Made by a program: the position numbers and the translations under genes. From positions 1-13,652 of the forward strand of contig JBLIGW010000018.1 of assembly GCA_047635955.1 (NCBI GenBank): a DNA stretch of 13,652 nt. The letters run 5' to 3'. The number at the start of each line of letters is the position of its first letter. Position 1 is the stretch's first letter. The DNA comes from WFTC01 sp047635955 (lineage in GTDB: Bacteria > Patescibacteriota > Gracilibacteria > UBA1369 > 2-02-FULL-48-14). The notes beneath the pieces were generated by a model. The model saw only the letters and a list, made by a program, of their open reading frames with translations, did not search any database and was not told the DNA's origin. Below are positions 7,701-12,677 of this stretch, piece by piece.

Positions 7701-7821
7701 ACTTTTCCTTGCCCTCTCGATTCTCAATTGAGCGATTAAAAATATTATTTTCTTTCCAATATTTCATTTGCTTAAGTTCGACCTCCGGCATCGGGGTTCT
7801 AGAGTCGACAGGATTGTACAT
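4705..7821 (-). CDS. ileS: Isoleucyl-tRNA synthetase, type 2 (eukaryote-like)
   Basis: This enzyme charges tRNA-Ile with isoleucine in the cytosol. Numbering from the ATG at 7821 (1038 residues), the class I HIGH motif is HYGH at 55-58, followed by GWDCHGLPVEYE at 84-95. The CP1 editing domain has WTTTPWTLPGN near 223-233 and GTGIVHIAGGYGEDD at 318-332, keeping the acidic pair but with AGG where AP-(A/G) is usual. Cys pairs at 182/185, 395/398, 467/470 and 510/513 could bind zinc. KMSKS appears as KLSKR at 600-604. The HYGH form, the long C-terminal region after the anticodon-binding domain and the absence of a terminal Zn finger indicate type 2, a group known for mupirocin insensitivity. An ATG at 7848 would add nine residues. 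A candidate promoter overlaps that upstream ATG, favouring 7821. Confidence 0.96.
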   Translation of the reverse strand: MYNPVDSRTPMPEVELKQMKYWKENNIFNRSIENREGKEKFIFFDGPPFANGKPHYGHILAGSLKDAVTRYYTMRGYSVPRINGWDCHGLPVEYEIEKKLELSGRKDIEKMGIEKFNEACRESVFTYTELWDDLLDRMGRWVDKENRYATLDADYMESIWWVFKQIWDKGMVYEGHKAMHVCPRCVTPLSNFEVTQGYKDVTDFSVTAKFRSKKDSNRYFLAWTTTPWTLPGNNSLAVGADIDYVAVKQGEETLIVAKDLLAQNFDLDGLEIVEEMKGSDLVGEAYEVLFPYYENLDEEGIEKAWKVNAEDFVTTESGTGIVHIAGGYGEDDMRVTQDHGIPIIQHVGMDGTFKEEVTDFAGKFIKGQDQNIAKYLEEKGLLFKGENYRHSYPHCWRCDTALLNYATKAWFIRVTDIKDKLIANNKKIHWQPAHIKEGRFGRWLENVRDWNVSRNRFWGSPIPIWICGSCGDQECIGSTEELKARAGKLPERDGKLDLHKPYIDAITMPCQKCEGTMSRISEVLDCWFESGAMPYAQLHYPFENKELFENNFPADFIAEGVDQTRGWFYTLHVLSTILFDEPAFKNVIVNGILLAADGEKLSKRKQNYPDPVKLFNEKGVDTTRMFLYNSTTPLGEDVRFSEQHVDELLKKFTLTLWNTYSFFVTYANIDEFEATKLENRPSNKLDQWMLSRTHAVIQEVTEQMEDYNLTKATRPLIELVDDLSNWYIRRSRRRFWKSESDSDKQEAYQTLHTVLVEISKLIAPFMPFVSDEIYQNLTGEDSVHLADWSEPNKDWIDTELNEEMQLTRTIVNLGHAVRGKKKLKVRQPLASVTIGLPQSVDPAILSEQEEVILEELNVKKLEILKDAGDIAEFTAMPKARMLGPKYGKEVQNIIKAAKSGDFEVLDSGEVKVGKFTLLPEEIELAYKGKEGYDIESQDGLVVSLDATLTPELIREGYIRDVIRLVQDMRKEAKFEVSDHIHLLAESDGELELAITELADVLKSETLTDELQQSGDLDWDLEKDFEIDGFKVKLAIQRQ

Positions 7822-7846
7822 AAATAGGATCGTTAAGTTTGCCCAC

Positions 7847-7875
7847 ATACTAGCGGCAAACTAGATCCAGATCAA
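7847..7875 (-). promoter_or_regulatory. Candidate sigma70-type promoter ahead of ileS (weak)
   Basis: The short gap between dcd and ileS reads, on the minus strand, TTGATC (7875-7870), a 17-base spacer, then TAGTAT (7852-7847). Each box matches four of six consensus positions at ideal spacing. Transcription would start about seven bases beyond, downstream of the ATG at 7848 but ahead of the one at 7821. Such matches also arise by chance, so this is only a candidate for an internal promoter. Confidence 0.3.
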
Positions 7876-7885
7876 TCGAGTAAAG

Positions 7886-8482
7886 CTAGGCTACAATGCC
7901 TTGCAGCTCAGCGTCATTTGTAAGTTTACTTTCTTGAGGCATCTCCTGGTTTTGATATTTTGCAGATTTTTTCTCTCCATAAGGAACCTCAGAAGGCGAA
8001 CTCATGGTTTCAAAAGCCAACTGACAAACTCGCATTCCAGGGTAAAGAGCCACAGGAACGTTATTGATGTTTGTGATTTCAAGAGTGATAGTTCCTTCAA
8101 ATCCAGCGTCAATAAATCCGGCTGTTGAGTGAACAATAATTCCAAGACGGCCTAGTGAGCTTCGTCCTTCTACTCGAGCAACAATGTCAGCAGGAAGTTT
8201 CACCTTTTCTAGAGTCACACCGAGAATAAAATCTCCCGGGTGAACCACAAAAGGTTCTCCTGGCTCTTCAATAGTGTAGAGCTTCGTTAGTCCTTCAAAA
8301 GTATCCATCTTAAGTGGGTCTAAAATAGCGACCTTGCTTTTCTTATAAACCTTGAAGTGTTTTCCAAGTCGGAAGTCCCAACTTGAACCGTGAATGTTTT
8401 TATCGTGATCCCCAATTGGAGAAGTCACTACTATAGTTTTATCTGCAACTTTTTTCTTAATGTCGCGATCTGAGAGAATCAT
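7886..8482 (-). CDS. dcd: dCTP deaminase, possibly bifunctional dCTP deaminase/dUTPase
   Basis: The 198-residue product belongs to the trimeric dUTPase-like fold and deaminates dCTP to dUTP for thymidylate synthesis. Motifs in order are SSWDFRLG at 33-40, HPGDFILGVT at 81-90, and GRSSLGRLG at 106-114. The last carries the Ser108 and Arg112 equivalents of E. coli Ser111 and Arg115. Next come HSTAGFIDAGFEGTITLE at 118-135, ending in the catalytic Glu135 (E. coli Glu138), and a C-terminal YQNQ at 176-179 near the expected YQGQ. The GFIDAGF form is closer to the M. jannaschii-type bifunctional enzyme, which also splits dUTP to dUMP, than to the E. coli one, but sequence alone does not decide this. 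The ATG at 8482 lies four bases after the purB stop in an AT-rich junction with no Shine-Dalgarno sequence. Confidence 0.93.
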   Translation of the reverse strand: MILSDRDIKKKVADKTIVVTSPIGDHDKNIHGSSWDFRLGKHFKVYKKSKVAILDPLKMDTFEGLTKLYTIEEPGEPFVVHPGDFILGVTLEKVKLPADIVARVEGRSSLGRLGIIVHSTAGFIDAGFEGTITLEITNINNVPVALYPGMRVCQLAFETMSSPSEVPYGEKKSAKYQNQEMPQESKLTNDAELQGIVA

Positions 8483-8486
8483 ATTT

Positions 8487-9827
8487 TTATAATTTATTTG
8501 CTAAACCTATGTAATCGGCAGGCGTGAGCTTAAGCAAGCGATTTTTTGCGTCATCAGGGATACTTAAGTCTTGCACAAAGGCCTGAATTGTCTTTTGATT
8601 GATTTCTGCGCCACGCGTTAGCTTTTTGAGCTGTTCGTAAGCGTCAGTCACTCCGTAACGTCGCATCACTGTTTGGATAGGCTCAGCGAGTAGTGCCCAG
8701 TTTGCATCCAAGTGAGCGGCGATTTTTGCTTCATTGAGTTCAACTTTTGAGAGTCCTTTCATTAGGCTTTTAAGTCCAAGCAAAGTGTAAGCAAATCCAA
8801 CTCCGATGTTTCGTTGAACCGTGCTGTCCGTAAGGTCACGCTGCATTCTTGAAAGTGGCAACTTTGAAGAAAGGTGCCCAAGCATTGCATTGGCCATTCC
8901 TAGATTACCTTCACTGTTTTCAAAATCAATTGGGTTTACCTTGTGAGGCATGGTTGAAGAACCCACCTCTCCTTCTATGAGCTTCTGTTTGAAGTAGCCC
9001 ATTGAAATGTAAGTCCACATGTCTCTATCGAAATCGATAAGTATCACATTGATTCGCTTCATGATGTCGTAAATCTCTGCTTGATAATCGTGTGGTTCAA
9101 TTTGAGTTGTGTAACGTTGCCAAGAGAGTCCTAGTTTTTCAACAAACTCTCGAGAAGACTTTGCCCAATCTACATCAGGATAAGCCACTACATGAGCGTT
9201 GAAGTTACCGGTCGCTCCATTGATCTTACCCATGCATTCAATCTTTTTAATCTGCTCAATTTGTCGGAACAGTCGAGCTCCTACATTCTTAAGTTCTTTT
9301 CCAACGGTTGTTGGCGTTGCTGATTGACCATGAGTGTGTGCCATCATTGGAATGTCTTTGTATTCTTCAGACAGTACTTTCATTCGATCAAGTAGCGCCT
9401 CGTAAGCCGGTGTCATAACTACCTTTAGCCCCGCCGCGATCATTTGAGCGTAAGCCAGGTTGTTGATGTCTTCTGACGTACAAGCAAAATGGATGAAAGG
9501 AATTAGGTCTTCTCTTTTGATTACGGTTAAGACTTCTTGCAAGAAATACTCCACGGCTTTCACATCGTGATTTGTTGTTTTTTCAATCTTCTTAACGTCT
9601 TCAGCAAACTCAGTTTTGAATTCCTTGTAAAGTTTTTGCAAGGCAGAAACTTCTTTTTCTGAAAGCTCTTTAGTTCCGTCCAACTTCAAATCGTTACAAA
9701 GGAAAATGAGCCATTCTACCTCAACAGCAATCCTACTTCGGATCAATCCTGCTTCAGAGAAGAAAGGCCTTAACTCCTTCACCTTTGAGCCGTAACGTCC
9801 ATCAAGGGGGGAAATTGCATCAATCAA
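8487..9827 (-). CDS. purB: Adenylosuccinate lyase
   Basis: This homotetrameric lyase of the fumarase/aspartase superfamily acts twice in purine synthesis, splitting SAICAR to AICAR and adenylosuccinate to AMP, with release of fumarate. The 446 residues and the N-terminal ISPLDGRYG resemble the E. coli-type enzyme (456 residues). TSEDINN at 117-123, HTHGQSATPTTVGKE at 164-178 with catalytic His166, and the flexible-loop signature GSSTMPHKVNPIDFENSEGN at 289-308 with the catalytic Ser are all intact. The start is a TTG at 9827: an in-frame TAG lies two codons upstream (9833-9831), and no ATG offers the conserved N-terminus. The gene overlaps purE by eight bases, so it is probably read by ribosomes finishing purE. 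No Shine-Dalgarno sequence is seen. Confidence 0.96.
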   Translation of the reverse strand: MIDAISPLDGRYGSKVKELRPFFSEAGLIRSRIAVEVEWLIFLCNDLKLDGTKELSEKEVSALQKLYKEFKTEFAEDVKKIEKTTNHDVKAVEYFLQEVLTVIKREDLIPFIHFACTSEDINNLAYAQMIAAGLKVVMTPAYEALLDRMKVLSEEYKDIPMMAHTHGQSATPTTVGKELKNVGARLFRQIEQIKKIECMGKINGATGNFNAHVVAYPDVDWAKSSREFVEKLGLSWQRYTTQIEPHDYQAEIYDIMKRINVILIDFDRDMWTYISMGYFKQKLIEGEVGSSTMPHKVNPIDFENSEGNLGMANAMLGHLSSKLPLSRMQRDLTDSTVQRNIGVGFAYTLLGLKSLMKGLSKVELNEAKIAAHLDANWALLAEPIQTVMRRYGVTDAYEQLKKLTRGAEINQKTIQAFVQDLSIPDDAKNRLLKLTPADYIGLANKL

Positions 9828-10293
9828 GGTCTACGGGGTTAGTTGTGAAGCTGTGTTTAACAACTTTAATGTGGTTTTTAATCTTTTTTGCCAGGTCTTT
9901 ATCCGTAAGTGCCAAGATACGCACTACGGCTTGTCCTGCATTTTTAGGGTCAACCACTGTAATTACAGGGGTTTCGCTTGGCATTTGAATCGTTGAATGA
10001 ATATTTGTGAGGTAGTCGGCCTTGTCCTTGAATGGGGGACAAGCAATCACAGGAAAGTGTGAATTACCAGCAACCACTCCACTGAGTGCATTGGAACGCC
10101 CTGCAATCGTAACAAAGACGATAGACTCTTTCATCTCATTGTATTTCTCAATGATCTCAAGAGTAACTTGTGGCACTTTATGAGCTGAAGCTACATAAAT
10201 TTTATGTTTCACTCCGTAATCATCAAGCACTTCAGCAATTTTCTTTGCGTGTGGGATATCAACCTTTGAGCCTAAAATGAATGGAACAATCAT
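9820..10293 (-). CDS. purE: Class II PurE: AIR carboxylase (CO2-dependent)
   Basis: The 157-residue protein makes CAIR from AIR. It starts with GSKVD at 8-12 (phosphate loop) and then reads SAHK at 36-39, AGRSNALSG at 64-72, and PVIACPP at 81-87. The C-terminal PKNAGQAVVRILALTDKDLA lies at 116-135. Class I PurE (N5-CAIR mutase) instead has SAHRTP, GAGGAAHLPGM and GVP. The SAHK, AGRSN and CPP set is that of class II enzymes, as in animal PAICS and Treponema denticola PurE, which carboxylate AIR directly with CO2 and need no PurK. No purK is in the window. The ATG overlaps the purC stop (ATGA, four bases), placing the two PAICS activities side by side in the same order as the animal fusion. The class assignment is from motifs; confidence is high. 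Confidence 0.93.
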   Translation of the reverse strand: MIVPFILGSKVDIPHAKKIAEVLDDYGVKHKIYVASAHKVPQVTLEIIEKYNEMKESIVFVTIAGRSNALSGVVAGNSHFPVIACPPFKDKADYLTNIHSTIQMPSETPVITVVDPKNAGQAVVRILALTDKDLAKKIKNHIKVVKHSFTTNPVDLD

Positions 10294-11264
10294 TGTTTTT
10301 TAAAGTAAGGGGCTAGATTTAACTGAATTCGTTCTAATACGTTACCAGGTTCTGCTTTGAACTCCTGACCGGTAATAAGCTCATAAGCTTCAATGTATTT
10401 TTGTGCTGTTTGAACTCGAAGTTCATCTGAAATTTCAGGTATCTCCCCTTCTCCAATAAATCCTTGCTCAGCAAGTTTAAGTCTTAAGAACTCTTTATTA
10501 ATATTATCTGGTTCTTTTCCGTCGTCCACTAGTGAGTCATAAGTGTCTGCAATCCAGAATCGTGACGAGTCTGGTGTGTGAATTTCATCGATCAAAACAA
10601 TTTCACCTGCTTTGTTTCTCCCAAATTCATATTTGGTATCAACGAGGATTACGCCTTGTCGAGCAGCGATCAAAACCCCTCGAGCATAAAGTTCACGAGT
10701 CTTTCTCGCCAAAAATTTCCACTCTTCCAAGGTCACGATCCCTTGATCTACAATTTCTCTTGGTGTGATGTTTGCATCATGTCCTCCGTATTCTGCTTTA
10801 GTTGTTGGCGTAATAATCGGCACTGGAAGTCTCATGTTTTTTCGTAATCCGTCTGGAAGTTTATTTCCTCCCATTTCTCGAACACCCTTTTCGTAGTTGT
10901 ACCAAAGTGAGGTTGTTGTTGATCCTGTAATGTATCCACGAATTATCATTTCCACCATTAGTGGCTTACATTCTTGCCCCACGATCACATTTGGATCTGG
11001 GTAAGCCTCTACGTAGTTTGGACAAATGTCCTTAGTTTGTTCGAACCAAAACTTAGTGAGTTGATTCAACACTTGTCCTTTGAAGGGAACCTTTGTGATG
11101 ACCTTGTCAAAAGCAGACAATCGATCTGAAGTGATCAATATTCTACGATCACCTAAAGTGTAGTTATCTCTAACCTTCCCTTCGTAGTATTCACCAAGGC
11201 CTTCAAAATGAGTGCCTTCAAGTACGTTAGGTATTTGTTGAGCGATGATATCTGATGCGGTCAT
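10290..11264 (-). CDS. purC: SAICAR synthetase (phosphoribosylaminoimidazole-succinocarboxamide synthase)
   Basis: This ATP-dependent ligase joins CAIR and aspartate to form SAICAR. The 324-residue length matches the long, yeast Ade1-like form rather than the roughly 240-residue E. coli form. Visible motifs are YYEGKVRDNY at 26-35 (ATP-binding strand), ITSDRLSAFD at 44-53, and GKGRVLTQLS-like FKGQVLNQLT at 61-70. After these come RGYITGSTTTSLW at 109-121, TPTTKAEYGGHD at 152-163, VDTKYEFG at 208-215 and IDEIHTPDSSRFW at 225-237. The ATG at 11264 has no Shine-Dalgarno sequence and follows a 45-base gap after purN, one of only two real gaps in the minus-strand unit. The stop overlaps purE by four bases, so output of the two consecutive enzymes is probably coupled. 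Confidence 0.96.
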   Translation of the reverse strand: MTASDIIAQQIPNVLEGTHFEGLGEYYEGKVRDNYTLGDRRILITSDRLSAFDKVITKVPFKGQVLNQLTKFWFEQTKDICPNYVEAYPDPNVIVGQECKPLMVEMIIRGYITGSTTTSLWYNYEKGVREMGGNKLPDGLRKNMRLPVPIITPTTKAEYGGHDANITPREIVDQGIVTLEEWKFLARKTRELYARGVLIAARQGVILVDTKYEFGRNKAGEIVLIDEIHTPDSSRFWIADTYDSLVDDGKEPDNINKEFLRLKLAEQGFIGEGEIPEISDELRVQTAQKYIEAYELITGQEFKAEPGNVLERIQLNLAPYFKKQ

Positions 11265-11288
11265 AAATTGTGCGTGTTAAGTGTTGGT

Positions 11289-11317
11289 AGTTTAAAAGGT
11301 GGCCTGGCTTTATTCAA
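11289..11317 (-). promoter_or_regulatory. Candidate sigma70-type promoter ahead of purC (weak)
   Basis: In the 45-base purN-purC gap the minus strand reads TTGAAT (11317-11312, overlapping the purN stop), 17 bases, then TAAACT (11294-11289). Each box matches four of six consensus positions. A start about seven bases on would give a leader of roughly 20 bases before the purC ATG. It is weak on its own, and I see no clear operator or riboswitch in the gap. Confidence 0.25.
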
Positions 11318-11906
11318 TGCCTTCTTTGAGCCGGCCGTCAGCAAATTGACGAATTATCTCTGGCATAGCCTTGCATTCCAGGTCTTGAACTTTTGCTTTC
11401 AGAGATTCAGTGGTCTCGTCTGAGTCGACGCTGCACTCCATTTGCATTAGGATTTCCCCAGCATCTAGATTCTCATCCACAAGGTGAATGGTACATCCTG
11501 TTTTTTCAACACCGGCTGCAAGTACCGCCTCGTGAACATCTCCGTCCACCCCTCCTGGAAAAGCTGGCAGTAAAGACGGGTGAACGTTAAGGATCCGTCC
11601 TCGGTATTTATCTATAAATAGTTTAGATACGATTCTCATGTAACCCACCATAACAATAAGATCAGCTTCCAACTCCTCCAGTTTCAACAAAAGCTCAGAA
11701 TCAAACTCTTCACGAGTTTTCCCTTTCGCATCAAAGGTGAAGTTTGGGAGCCCTTGCTCCGCTGCACGGTCAATTGCTCCGCAATTCTTATCGCTCAAAA
11801 CTCCAACTAGCTCTATCCCTGGCATTTCACCGGCCTCAAGTTCCCCCATGATGGCTTGAAGTACGGTTCCTCGGGTTGAAGCTAGTACGGCAATCTTGTA
11901 GATCAT
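11310..11906 (-). CDS. purN: Phosphoribosylglycinamide formyltransferase (folate-dependent)
   Basis: This cytosolic enzyme moves a formyl group from 10-formyltetrahydrofolate to GAR, giving FGAR, the substrate of the PurL/PurQ pair encoded just upstream. The 198-residue protein has the expected phosphate-binding start, here ASTRGTVLQAI at 9-19 in place of the common SG-GSNLQA. It also has GYMRIVS at 88-94, ILNVHPSLLPAFPG at 105-118 with Asn107 and His109, and TGCTIHLVDENLDAGEI at 136-152 with Asp148. These three match the E. coli catalytic Asn106/His108/Asp144 set. The ATG overlaps the purQ stop (ATGA, four bases). A folate one-carbon supply is therefore implied. The call is secure. Confidence 0.95.
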   Translation of the reverse strand: MIYKIAVLASTRGTVLQAIMGELEAGEMPGIELVGVLSDKNCGAIDRAAEQGLPNFTFDAKGKTREEFDSELLLKLEELEADLIVMVGYMRIVSKLFIDKYRGRILNVHPSLLPAFPGGVDGDVHEAVLAAGVEKTGCTIHLVDENLDAGEILMQMECSVDSDETTESLKAKVQDLECKAMPEIIRQFADGRLKEGIE

Positions 11907-12676
11907 GCGAAGTAGTTAACTGCGTTTTGATAAATAACGAGACCTGGTCCGAATTCAGGAACCGGCTCTCCATTTGAAATAAGTTCAGCTTTACGATTCG
12001 TCCAGTCAGGTCGGTTCGTAAAGAAAAGAGATCTATCAGGGTGAGGCATGAGTCCAAAGACTCGCCCGCTTGGATCACAAACTCCAGCAATGTCTCTAGA
12101 TGATCCATTTGGGTTTTTTCCGTCGTAACGAAGCGCTACTAAATTGTTCGCTTCAAGTTCATCAAGTTTTTCGTCTGACATGTAGAAGTGTCCCTCTCCA
12201 TGACCAATTGGCATTGCCAAGCTAGTCACTCCTTTTGTGAAGACACACGGTGAGTCTTCCGCTTTCACTTTAATCCATTCGCATTGGTAACGTTGACTGT
12301 CATTGTGTATCAAGGCTGCTTGCCGTGTTCCGTAATTTTCTCCAAGAGCAGGAAGTAGTCCAAGTTGCACTAAAATCTGGAAACCATTACATATTCCTAA
12401 AGTCAGTGTGTTCCGCTTAACAAAGTTAATCAGCTGGTCTCCTAAGTTGTTTAAAATTCGATTAGCCATTCCTTTTCCAGCTCCTGTGTGATCTCCGTAA
12501 GAGAACCCACCTGGAAGGGCTAAAATGTCGTAATCATCCAAAGAAGCTCGTCCATCAATTAAATCATTTACATGTACTTCGTCCACTTGCTCAGCTCCAG
12601 CCATCAAAAAACCTTGGCGCATTTCTTGCTCGCCGTTGATTCCGTAACCGGTAATGACAATAACTTTAGGTTTCAT
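11903..12676 (-). CDS. purQ: FGAM synthase glutaminase subunit PurQ, long form
   Basis: The 257-residue class I glutamine amidotransferase frees ammonia from glutamine for PurL, which converts FGAR to FGAM. Motifs are GYGINGEQE at 10-18, LPGGFSYGDHTGAGKG at 54-69, and LGICNGFQIL at 93-102 with nucleophile Cys96. GHGEGHFY at 158-165 and FGLMPHPDR at 207-215 follow. The last motif supplies His212, but has Asp214 where the triad Glu is usual. The protein is longer than the roughly 227-residue B. subtilis-type subunit, with a C-terminal extension holding RPDWTNRK and an NAVNYF end. The start is the ATG at 12676, one base after the purL stop (TAATATG). An in-frame TTG at 12691 would lie inside purL. 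The stop overlaps purN by four bases. Confidence 0.95.
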   Translation of the reverse strand: MKPKVIVITGYGINGEQEMRQGFLMAGAEQVDEVHVNDLIDGRASLDDYDILALPGGFSYGDHTGAGKGMANRILNNLGDQLINFVKRNTLTLGICNGFQILVQLGLLPALGENYGTRQAALIHNDSQRYQCEWIKVKAEDSPCVFTKGVTSLAMPIGHGEGHFYMSDEKLDELEANNLVALRYDGKNPNGSSRDIAGVCDPSGRVFGLMPHPDRSLFFTNRPDWTNRKAELISNGEPVPEFGPGLVIYQNAVNYFA

Positions 12677-12677
12677 A

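Noticed and set aside
7822..7848. Longer ileS start at ATG 7848
   Set aside because: Nine extra residues outside the family N-terminus, and the ATG overlaps a possible -10 box. It is not excluded, only less likely.
11265..11309. Purine riboswitch or regulatory hairpin in the purN-purC gap
   Set aside because: Forty-five bases are too few for the known purine riboswitch, and only three- to four-pair stems can be drawn.
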